From Aphelocoma coerulescens (taxonomy: Eukaryota > Chordata > Aves > Passeriformes > Corvidae): a stretch of 64,000 bases of DNA. Shown one piece after another: positions 26,898 through 37,700 of this stretch (the first letter of the stretch is position 1; each line of letters opens with the position of its first letter). The stretch spans positions 9,128,001 through 9,192,000 of the forward strand of contig NC_091013.1 of NCBI RefSeq assembly GCF_041296385.1. Reading direction: 5' to 3'. Both the position numbers and the translations under genes were made by a program. Below the pieces are notes generated by a model, which saw only the letters and a list, made by a program, of their open reading frames with translations, ran no database searches and was not told the DNA's origin.

Positions 26898-27822
26898 GCA
26901 AAATGGTTTAAGGGTCAGAGAGAGAGAAAAAGAGTATTGTAATAAAATAAAGCTAAGAAGATACAAAAGATCATATGGGGAAAATAAAGGAATGCTATAA
27001 AGTCATTATAGGTTCAGTTTTCAGAAACTAAACAGCTTTTGGCCTCAAATATAGCAGTACAGCCAGACCAACTGTTCCTAAAAGGGGCTCTGAAGGTAAC
27101 AGCTAAAGGAGAACAAACTTACTTACTCAGCTTCCCCATATATTGCTACATGGGATTCCATTAAATTAAAAGTATAAAACTTTTTTTATAAAACTAGAAA
27201 AGTTTCTTCTAGTCTGTCTTTTGTTTCATGCATGATAACACATCTTCACACACTAAATTAAACCTTGACAAGTGCTATTACTAATCATTTAATGAATTGG
27301 TATTTGAATAGGAGCTAAGAAACAATGGATGCAAACTATATTAATTTTTTGGGAGTATTATATATATATATTATGTTTAGGTCATTGGCACAGAAGTGGA
27401 TTAGATTTAATTATAGTGACTTTTGGCTGCTGCAGATTGCATATTACCTTGTGCAGGAAATTAACAACAAGAAAAAAATCTATCTGCTCTCACAATTTAT
27501 CACCACAGATTCACACATCGACGATAGCTACATTACATTGCGTAGGAAAAGATACATTCAACACTAACTGCAGCAATTTCCTTTTTTCCTTCCCTTTTTA
27601 TTCTAATCCTCAATCCTGTATATAATTTATGGATTGAGTTCTGAAAGGTTCCTTGTTAATTGCAGTAGTTCTCCCAGTTACAGGATAGCTTTGGTTGCTA
27701 TGCATAATATTTATTTCATGTAGCTGTCCCTTTTTGAATCTCTTTCTCCCATTACAGATCCATGTTTGGAGAGGTCATGTGATTTCCTTCAGTTTTGGTG
27801 ACAAAGTCAGGGGGTGGCATTT

Positions 27823-28350
27823 GAATCACAGAATCACAGAATGGTTGGGGTTGGAAGGAACCTCTGGAGACCATCTAATCCAACCCCCTTGCTAAAGCAG
27901 GTTCACCTAGAGCAGCTTACACAGGATCACCTCCAGGCAGGTTTTGAATATCTCCAGAGATGGAGACTCCACAGCTTCTGTTGACAGCCTGTTCCAGTGC
28001 TCAGTTACCCTCACAGGAAAGAAGTTTTTCCTCATATTGAGATGGAACTTCCTGTGCTTCAGCTCATGGCCATTGCCCTTGTCCTGTCACTGGGAAGCAC
28101 TGGAAAGAGTTTGGCATTTGCCCATAAGATACTTGTACACATTGATGAGGTCCCCTCTGAGTCGTGCCTTCTCCAGACTGCACAGGCCCAGCTCCCACTG
28201 TCTCTCCTCACAAGAGATACTCCAGACCCCCAATCATCTTTGTAGCCTCTGTTGGACCCTCTCCAATAATTCCTTGTCTTTCTTGGGCTGGGGAGCCCAG
28301 ACATGGACAGAGCTCTCCAGATGTGAACTTGCTTTTCCTGAACATGTTAC
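27823..28350 (-). mobile_element. CR1 LINE 3' fragment, antisense to the gene
   Basis: It opens with 'atcacagaatcacagaatgg' and 'ttggaaggaacctctggaga', the reverse complement of the CR1 3' end. It runs through 'caggttttgaatatctccag', 'cattgcccttgtcctgtcac' and 'gaggtcccctctgagtcgtg'. The piece is about 530 bp and well preserved. A 137-codon open frame at 27944-28357 lies inside it and is not a gene. Confidence 0.94.
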
Positions 28351-31300
28351 ATCCTAGGTTTAGTACCTCCACACAACAGTGCATTCAACTTCCAGAAGAT
28401 TACTGCTCATAAACCATGCCTCGTGTTTCGGGTATTGGTTTACAATAACGCCCATTTCAAAGCCTTTGCTATGATGGAAAAAGTTTCCCATCTTGATCAT
28501 TTAAGTTTCTGCTCTCTTTAAAGCAAATAATGCTTTCTTGTCAGCAGAAAGATTCTGATTTGTGCAACCCTCAGATGAAATGCAACAAAAAAGAGCAAAT
28601 TATTAGAACATTAGATTGAAGATGGGATTGTCCAATAAAGATACATTATATTTAAAGATAGTAGAGTCAGGTCAGTAATTTTAATATTTCATATAACTTT
28701 CCATATTTGTTTTTATGTCATCTAAGATGTAGAACCTTCGAATATACTGGGCTGTCGATCAGAAAATGTCTCAGATTTCTTCAGTCGCTGAGTTATGTTA
28801 AATAAACCAGGTTCAACAGTGATATCACAGAAATATTTTTCTTCCCTAGGGATATCTGCCAAAAATTAATAACCAAAATGTTGACTAATATTTCAGAATT
28901 AAAAAAATTCAAATATTATTATCATATTTTCATGTGTGTGGAAGTTTGTTCCAGTTTCAATTTGGAAGAAAGGGCATTACTGAAATACCACAAGGGATTA
29001 TTTTCTAAAGAACTGATTCAACTTAAAGTATGGACATCATTAACAATATGCTTTCCTGAGGTCCAGTTGGATTAGGCTCAAGTATTCCTGAACTTCAGGG
29101 TGCATAATGAAGTCTAAATGAAATTCAAAGGCTTTAAATCTCTTGCCAGCTTCATGTCATTAGAAGCAGCTCTGTTACCCTTTGTACACTGACAAAAATG
29201 AGAAAAGCATGCATATCATACTAACAGCTTTGCAATTGTAGCCTAAGATGGTTTAAATGGAATATAACATCTTTGTTTTCTTTCAAAAATTTGATAAAAG
29301 CTTTCAAGTATTCCCTTTAATGGGATTTGGATTTTCATATCCTTTTTCCTTTTTTGTTTCTTTTTTTAACAAGCTACACCTAATTTTTGTTTCCCTTCTT
29401 GTCAACCTTAAACTAACTTAATAACTTTATAAATGCTGGCAAATTATCTAAAAGCTGGAATAAAAGTGAACTTACATAAGTTTACTGTAAAGTTCCAACT
29501 TATTTTCCATTAACATATTGCATATTAGGAGTGTCTGGGGAAAAAGCCATTGGGATGCTGAGTTTCGTTTTTCTGTCCTGACCACATCTTTCTTTGTCTT
29601 TAGCAGAAAAGGATTCAGTTTCAGCATCAGATTTAACAGCTGAAAATTTTCAGTCATTAATACTGTTATGATCCCAAATTTACTACTTTTCTTCTATACA
29701 AATATATGGATGTATTTCACATATATGTGTCTTATATTGATACACACATGTATTTACGATGTAAAAAAAAGTCTTACAAACAGGATCATCTCTATGGCCA
29801 AAAAGAATTGTCCTTTCACTGTAAGTCTTCAGTTTGCTATTCTCCTGGCTTATAACTAGCCTAAACCTTTTCCATTAAGCTGTGTTCTTTCCTGATTGGC
29901 TTTGAAATACAATTTTTACTGAGGACAAATAATTTAGTAGAGAAGGGCTGGCAGAGAGGAGTGCAATCTCTGTGTGCAAGCTTTAAGGATTTTCTTAATG
30001 ACCATGAGTATTGTTTTGTACAGAGTAGAGAGCAAACTCTCAGATTCAATGAAAAAATTCCCTCCTTTCTTCATTTTATAATAGAAATAATGTATTTGTA
30101 GTTGCTTCAGACTAAGCTTCTGTATTTAAACAGTTATATCTGAGATATGATGAAGAGCAATGATAGTTCCTTTTCAAATGAGTATCATGGAAGCCACTTT
30201 TTTATGTAAAAAAAATGAAAGGCAAGAGATGTGTTAGCATCAGCACATTTAATTGAATGATTGAATGATTTTATGACCTTCTTAAAATACGTTGTTTAGC
30301 ATTATTTCTCAATTCTAGTTCTAAAAGCAATTTATTCTTTGGATTTCAGTAGAAAGTAAGTAATTTTTTTTGCTCAGCTTATTTCAAAACAAATTACTTT
30401 ATGGATACAGAGAACATCATACTGTATAATACAAAATGAATTTTTAAAACCAAATCTATAATGTAAAAATTAACAATCCTTTCTGCTTCAAAGCAGACAG
30501 TCTGCTGGATTATCATAACTCCATGTTGGTTATTTTGATTCATTGTGGCAGTGCATTTTCTGAGTAATGATTAAATGTCAAGTAATACTTCCTGGAAATC
30601 GAACTCCTGTCTGTTTTCATCTCTGTGGAAGAGTTATTATTATGAATAATGTGGATGTCTTACTGAAATGACTCAAAATTTTAAAATCTTAGTGTTAATT
30701 TAATTAATTTAATTATGTATTCTTATTCTGTGATGTCCTGTCTTTATCTACTTTTTCATTCTATTCAAAAGAATTTGGGAAGGGGTTCTTTCTACTATGG
30801 TTCTTTCTCCATTCGTGAGTCTTCATTTAATAAATGGGTCTGGAACTGGACTGCAAATGAAAGTTTAATTAAGTGTTATGGCAGTATTCTGATTAATTAC
30901 TTTGAAACTTTCTCCCCAAAAGAGAAAAAAAACCCATTTCATGTTTTGTGTGTTAGTTGAGCACACCTGAGCTCTGTCCTCTCTTCTGCACAACCTACCT
31001 CCCACTGCCATCAGGAGGGATATCTGTTGTTCAAGGCACATCAACATCCCTGTCCCTAACTGAGCTGGTACTGATGCCTAAAGATTTTTAGCTTTTTATA
31101 TATTTTCATATATTTGTAGATTTGGAGGCTGCTACATGCTTGTATCTTCTAGTACTTTCCCTACTCTTGTTCCCCTACCTTTCAGAACAATAAGCTAACC
31201 TTCTAACACATTCCTGAAATACTGTTTAGTCTTGTTTTCAAGAAGAGAACCTGCAACAAAGACCTTTTGTTTTCCAACCATAATCTGAGAAGACACAGCA

Positions 31301-31559
31301 AGAAATGGGGCAAAAAAGCCCCTGGACCAATTCCAATGGGGCAGTTCCCAGGGTAAAATTACCTAAACTACTGCTCTTCTAATTGGACACTATTTGATAG
31401 GGATATTAATCAATTAACCTTATAAAATTGTAGAACTACTGTATTACATGTGCATATTGCCATATTATGCAGCTTGAAGGCCTTTCAATTAAAGATTTGC
31501 TTTTATATTATCACTTTTAACACTGTTTGGGAGGATCTGTGTTCTATTCCAGGTAAGAG

Positions 31560-31990
31560 TACCCTATAAACACACCCAGAGGATGACTGGCAAGACCAGG
31601 AATGCTGTGCCTCCTTCTGGGATGGCAGGGAAAGCCACAGGGCAGTGAGGAAAAGCAACATAAGGCTCTGTCAGAGAGTGGATGAGATCAATGTCCCAAG
31701 ATAACACCTCTGTGTGTGGGGGGTTGGGGGCGAGGCAGGCTTTGCTTTTTGGGGAGACAGTGACCCCAGATCCCCAGCCTGGCTGAGCTGCAATCAATCA
31801 ATCAATCAATCAGTCAATCAATCAATCACTGGGGTGGTGTTAACCCAGTCTCTGATTGGCAGAGCTGTCCATCAATCACACACTGGGGCAGTGTTAGGTG
31901 GCTTCCTAGTGGGTCGGCCAATGAAGGTTGTAGGGCCTAAAAGGTGGAGCACAGTATAATAACTGCCCTTCCCTGGAGTTTTTGTCATAG
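31560..31990 (+). promoter_or_regulatory. Promoter-like block, possibly an unclassified LTR
   Basis: This block is clearly richer in GC than its surroundings. It holds a CAAT tetranucleotide run (31791-31829), a direct duplication of 'cactggggtggtgtta' (31827 and, with differences, 31881), an inverted CCAAT box (31855-31859), a direct CCAAT (31918-31922) and a TATA-like tataataa (31955-31962) about 33 bases further on. That arrangement resembles the U3 part of a retroviral LTR. I could not find clear TG...CA ends or a target duplication, so the class and the edges are uncertain. Confidence 0.35.
31791..31829 (+). repeat. (CAAT)n microsatellite
   Basis: Nine to ten tandem copies of caat/aatc with one interruption (cagt). 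Confidence 0.9.
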
Positions 31991-32860
31991 CCATGCTTCA
32001 ACTGTAGGACTTGGTAGCTATATGTGTGCTTTGTCAGTACCAGCTGTTGTAGGGTGTTGTTTTGACCTTCTTTTATTGCAGGTTATATTCATTTTATAAA
32101 ATACAGGTTAACTGCTCATGATGTCAATCAATTACCTTTTTATCTCTTGTTACATGCAAACATTATTTAAACATATGTGATATTAAAAGGATAGTACCTG
32201 TTTTTTATTAAAGAAATAGACACAGTAGTTGTGTATTCAGTGATTCTGGCCGATCACTCTTTTAATGCACTGGCATTTTTATTATTCTTAGTTCTGTTCT
32301 TTTACTGTTTATCTGGTTCTTAAAGCATATATTACTCCATTGTAGCCAGCTACCTTGCTTTTTCCCTGTGCAGTTGAGTCTCAAGTAGAATACCTGAGGT
32401 GAACAGAAAACTCACAACATTATTTACAGTGTTGGTTTTGATAAAGGTAAGCAGAAGAGAGACAATGCACTGGTTTATTAAAACCTGGCCTGTATTCCCT
32501 TTCTAAGCCAGTTTTTGTCTGTGGAGGTCGCTGTGATAACCCTTCAGTGTCATCAGCACGATCAGACAGCAGAGTCCTGTCTGAGTGGTGTTCGATGTCC
32601 TTGGAGCAGTGTCTAACAGCAGCCCTGGGGTGGCTGGGCAGAGGACGTGCAGTGACTGCCACTGGGATTGTTTGCTGCAATGCACTCGCTGCCTTTGCAG
32701 CCTGTGCTGGCTGAGAGGGGAGAATGCATCTGGTGGAACACATTAATCACATGCACATCAACACTGTTGGTACAGAGCACAAAACAGACACAGACTCAAA
32801 AAAATTGATTTCCTCTCCCTTACCCCTCCTTTGTTTTGCCTCTTTCTTGTGTTTGTACAG

Positions 32861-32965
32861 CTGACTATTCCTCCTCATTCCACCACTCAGCTGCCTGTGA
32901 GATTCTGTCCCACTGCCCTTGGAAGACGCAATCACAAGGCGACAATAACCTTCCAATGCCCCAAG
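32861..32965 (+). CDS. CFAP47: CFAP47 internal exon (second ASH domain, middle)
   Basis: This 105-nt exon has 35 codons, phase 0 in and 0 out, flanked by tgtttgtacag and GTAGGA. It reads LTIPPHSTTQLPVRFCPTAL, then GRRNHKATITFQCPK. The pattern 'L-x-I-P-P-x-S-x-x-x-L-P-V-x-F-x-P-x-x-L-G' is the central strand pair of an ASH domain and continues the unit begun at 25696. Its GC content stands out from the AT-rich intron. No other frame is comparably plausible. It is the clearest ASH signature in the window. Confidence 0.9.
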
Positions 32966-34554
32966 GTAGGATCGTGTGCTCATGCCCACAACACTTGGGA
33001 TTCAGATTAGATATAATTTGTGATAGGCAAGGAAGTCAGAGGCTTAGCCTGTAGGTCGAGTTGAAGTTTAGTGACTGGATGCATAATGAAAGAGCAAATG
33101 CAAAGATGATGAAAACTTACAATTGGTTGTATCCTTAGTTTTACATAGAAATTATTCTGCTTACAATATTAAAATGTGGTATGATGGCCTAGGAGCTAGA
33201 ACAAATAATGAGTAATATTAGCTTGCTCAGTACTGTGTTCTGCTGTTTTAACACTAGAAGACTGACGCTTCTTAGCAGTGTCACCTCTGAAATTAAATTT
33301 CTTGATGTTTTTCCCAACCCCAAACAAAACTAAATAGTTTCATTTTTTATCTGAACTGAATTTTAGAAGGTCACACACTTGAAAAAGTGAATTCTTCCTT
33401 TCATTTTATCTGAAAAGGCTTTTTATTTTGAACACCTTAGAGTTGTTGACTTTTTTCCTCTGTGAATTTTCGCAAAGTTGATGAGAAACAAGTAAATAAA
33501 GAGACGTGTCATCAATATGACCTACTAACTGTTTTCAAATTACAGCTGGAATAAAAAAGAAAACCTGATAGTACAATGCAAATGATAATATTTCATTATG
33601 TGAGGTGTGGTTAAATGAAGCATTTGCTTTCTGTGCAATTTCCTCTCTGTATTTTTTTATTTTTTTGAGTATCAGATATCCTAAAAGACTGCTGACCTGT
33701 GAATTATTCCAGTTTAGTGCTACCAGCAGTTTTCAGCAGTGTTTTAAGTAATACTAAAAAAGCAAATATTGTTTAATATGAAGAAAACAAATACTGAAGG
33801 AAGTCATGTGGCAATTTTTTTCCTGAAAAAGTATGTTGAACAGACTGGTTATTTGCAGGTGGTGTTGTCACAGCATTTATTTTCAGAATTTCTCTTAAAT
33901 ATTTATTAAGGATAAGAAGAAGGAGACAGCAATTCTTATATGAACAGTATGTATCCAAGGTCAATCCAAAAGGACACAATGTCCTTATCTTCTCTGAAAC
34001 CTGATGGTCCACAGAAATCTTGTCTCTACAAGTTTTTTCCAATATCCTTGATTTTTCTGTGTCTAAATGTGAATGTTTTTTATTATCTTTGGAGTAACAC
34101 TTCTAGCTTTTTGTGTGATTCTACTGCTGTTCCTCCAAAGAATTATTTTCTTTCTTCCTTTGTGTTCTGGAGAGAACTTGTCACTTCACCTGCTTTTGGG
34201 TTCTAATATATGTGCTTTGAATGTTGCTTTTGCAACCACCTACATCTTTCTATTTGCTACCCTGGAAGCTCTGAGTAGCTGGATGGAAGTTAAATACTAT
34301 GTGCTTGAAGTAAGACAGAAATTAAATACAAAAAGGAGATGTGAACATCTCCCAGAATGGAGCTGTTTATTTCCAGATAGCAATACTTAGCTATCTGGAA
34401 ATAACGACAGCTTGAAGGAATTGAAAAGAAAGCAGACATTGAAGTTCACTTATAGCAGAGACACAGAACAGTAGAAGAAAGAGGTAGGCAAAATACTTTA
34501 AAACCTACAGCTCTGACTTGTCAAATAATAAAAAGTGGTACATTTCATTCACAG
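32966..34554 (+). other. CFAP47: Intron, 1.6 kb, with a perfect hairpin
   Basis: GTAGGA donor and cattcacag acceptor. The content is AT-rich and no transposon was recognised. A perfect inverted repeat at 34367-34404 lies about 150 bases before the next exon. Confidence 0.78.
34367..34404. repeat. Perfect inverted repeat, 15-bp stem, 8-base loop
   Basis: The left arm ttatttccagatagc (34367-34381) is the exact reverse complement of the right arm gctatctggaaataa (34390-34404). The loop is aatactta. It could fold as a hairpin in the pre-mRNA just upstream of the exon at 34555, or be a scrap of a small DNA transposon. The stem is shorter than usual for a microRNA precursor. Confidence 0.85.
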
Positions 34555-34711
34555 TTTGGAGAGTGGTTATTTCACCTTACGGGATCTGGTCATCCTCCTC
34601 AGCAGATGGAAACAACCACCATAAGTGCCTGCATTGGCGAGTACTCTTCTGCTGTCATATCCTTCCAAAATCCAACTGCTGAAAATGTGGTGATAGACGT
34701 CATGCTGACAG
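34555..34711 (+). CDS. CFAP47: CFAP47 internal exon (end of second, start of third ASH domain)
   Basis: This 157-nt exon is entered at phase 0 and left with one base of the next codon at a GTACAG donor. It opens FGEWLFHLTGSGHPPQQ, the closing strand and G-x-G linker of the second ASH unit. It then starts a third with ISACIGEYSSAVISFQNPTA and VVIDVMLT. The repetition of 'FGEW/GEFW...L' at this point in successive units supports a tandem ASH array. The single-base overhang joins to 'at' of the next exon to give aspartate. Splice signals are good. Confidence 0.88.
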
Positions 34712-37700
34712 GTACAGGGGATTGGACTTTGTTTTCTTTTTTTTTTTTTTGGGTGGGGGAAGGAACTCAAGCTGTATGGGTTGCATTAAAAGTGTGAAAG
34801 GGATGTGATTAAATTTGCCTCATTCCATTTTTTGGCAAGAGTTGTTGTGTATTATCCACATCCACCCTGAAAACTCTGTAGATTGTGCTGTGGGAGATAG
34901 AAAGAACACAAATCTGTAACAACTGCTCACAGTAGATTTCTTGGGTCGTGCAGCCTCGTGTGGATGTGCAGCTGCTGGCTGCCTGTGGACTGCACTGTAG
35001 CATTTCGGCAACAGGAGACTCCTTGGATGTGTTCTGCTAGCTGTATGTCTAAATCAAACAGCTAATGCTTTGTTTTGCTTTTTTTCCTCAGTTGCCTTCA
35101 AAAATTTTATATTATTGGGCAGATTCTGGATAACTAAAGGAGTTAATAAGAGAGCAAGGGCAAAACATTTTTAGTTAAGTTTGGTTTTTGTTTGTTTTTT
35201 TTTTCTGATGACCTTCCGAACAAGTATGTTTCATCAATATTTTCAAACATGCTTTAAAGGATGAGATCCAGAATTATCAGAGATTGATAAGTAACTGTCC
35301 ATACTGGGATTTCACAAATGCTGTAAGAACTCAGGTTCTAAATCCCACATTCTCTTTGATGATAACTAAAATTTACTCAGTCAAAGAGGAAATTTAACTT
35401 TTAGTGCATCAGAAGGCTTTAAAAGGTTCTCTGAATCTCCACCTACCCAAACATAACATTGTAGGTAGCACCAGAAAACTGGTGCCAAAGCATGTCCTGG
35501 TATCTTCAAATAACAAAACCTGAAGATAAACCTCCCAGTTTTATCTTCATAAATAAATAAACATAAGAGAAATAGCAAAAACCAAAACCATAGGAGAATA
35601 GTGAATCAAACCTCTTCAAAGGTATGTTCTAAGCCGTGTTTACACACTCATGCTGTGATTTGGGGTTTGTGGCACATAGAATAAGTGAAGAAATGTGACT
35701 TTTAAAAACTGTAGATTGGTGTTTATTTGTTGCATTAAACTCAAGCTTTTTAATCCTACCTTCTGAATATGAATTAGAAATAAAGAAATACAGCTTTGTC
35801 CACATATGCAGTTCTTTTATGGGGGATCTTGGAAATATGTTTACCTAAAAGGTGCCTGGCCAAAAGCATCTTGGTCTCATGACTAAACAGTCTGAACTTC
35901 TGCTGGCCAATTTTTTTTTTTTGGCAGACTGCAGTGCAGTTTCCCATGTTAACTGCTGAAATATTTTCATTCATGACTGTCACAAAATAGAGTTCAATTT
36001 GTAAATTATTAGACCAGTTCTGAATTTCTCTTGATGTTCTCTTCTGGCAAAGGAAGTAACAGCATGCAGAGGATTCTCTACTTACAAGCTAAGTGAATCA
36101 TGGCCAGGATCTTGGGAACAGTCAGAGTTCACCTGCTGAGCAGGGTACCTGGCAGAGAGGGGATCCTGGCATTAAGAGGAACAGTCTTGTCCAGCTTCCT
36201 ACTTATCTGGCATCTGGGTTTCCTTAAGTGACAAGGAACACTGCAGATAGGCCCTGCACAGGGCTGTTGATGCAGGAGGTGGCATTCAGTGCATGTACAC
36301 AAGGCTCCAAAGTGCTGCTCGTAGTAGAAAAGGAAGCATAAATGTTGACTGCACACCACAGGAGCTGCTCTTGGGCAATTATTCTGATTGTGCAGTCATT
36401 ACTTCCGTAATCCAGGTGGCAGCTGCAACTCTGGTCTGAGGCTGTCAGGAATTCCTGAGGTTTCTCCCTGGCACTGCAGTAGGAATGGCAAGAGCCAGTT
36501 AGATGTGTGCTGTGGTAGGTGAACTTCCTGGTTTGAGAGGGAAATGGGCAGCCTGTAGGGGAGAGACAGGCTGTGGACTTCTTAGAGCAGCTGGATGTAT
36601 TCAGATCCACAAATCCAGATAAAATCATAATGTAATAAAACAGTTGGCCAAAATGGTTGTGAGGCTGTTATTTTCTATGAAAATTCATGCTGATCAGGAG
36701 ATGTTTCTGTTGACTGGGAAAAGGCTTTGTTGTTTTCTCCTTTGAAAAGTGGTAGAAGGAAGACTAAAGGATCAGTAGGATGATCAGCCTCACCTGAAGC
36801 CCTGGTGGGGTCATTGGACACTTTTTGCATTGGACACCTTTTGCAGTGTGTGTAGCCCATAATTAGCACATTCTCTTACAGTCCATGTCCAAGCCCATGA
36901 AGGTCAAAAAGGTAATCAGGACTAGTCAAATGGATTTCTTAAGTGCAAATCATGATTGAAAAATGTGATTGCCTTCTATAAGGAAATGAGCGATTATGCA
37001 AATAAAGGAGGAGCAGTGAATGTAATATACTATGATTTATTAGGACTTTTGTCAGTGTATCCTGTAACATTCTTGTTTGGAAGCTAAGGAAGTCTAGGCT
37101 TGGTGAATGACTGCTGAGTGGATTGGAAACTTGGCTGAACTATTGGTCTCAAATGATAGTGATCAACATCTTGACATTCAGCTGCTGGCTGGTAATGATT
37201 GTTGCACCCCAGGGGTCAGCGCTGGGGCCCATATTATTCAAGACCTGTATTAACGACATGGATGATGACAGAGATTGCAATGTAAATTAGGGAAAGGGAC
37301 TGACATGATGGATGGTGAGCTTCAGTCCAGAGTTACCTTGATAAATTGTTGGTGTACCTCAGTTTTGAATTGCTTTGTTCATCAACTCATCATTCTTGGA
37401 ACAGCTGAAGACAGAATGAACTTTCATATTATTAGTAATGCAATTTTCATGCTAAAATGTTAACCCTTTGTATTTTCCCCTCACTCCATCTACCCTGTGT
37501 GCTTACCTTGGGCCAGACAGTGTGAATTAGAAGTGCTGTGAATTGCTAGCTGTGCAGCCGTCCCTATTTGACCAGGAAATAACTGGTTGTATAAATTTTG
37601 CAGTGTAGGTGTGTATTACGTCTGTGGTATAAAGGTTCCTATTGCATCCCATGAATGCAGCATGCTTTATTCTACTGGAAAGTGCAAGCTGGGATTCTGA

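Larger units (their letters stand above)
25808..32860 (+). other. CFAP47: Intron, 7.1 kb, with CR1 copies and a promoter-like block
   Basis: GTGAGT donor and gtttgtacag acceptor. Inside are a CR1 tail near 26840, an antisense CR1 at 27823-28350 and a GC-richer block at about 31560-31990, listed separately. A second GC-richer stretch at 32450-32740 is unclassified. Open frames here are mostly repeat-derived. Confidence 0.7.

Noticed and set aside
27944..28357. 137-codon open frame and its overlapping neighbours
   Set aside because: All lie within an antisense CR1 copy; the reading is the reverse of a non-coding or 3' part.
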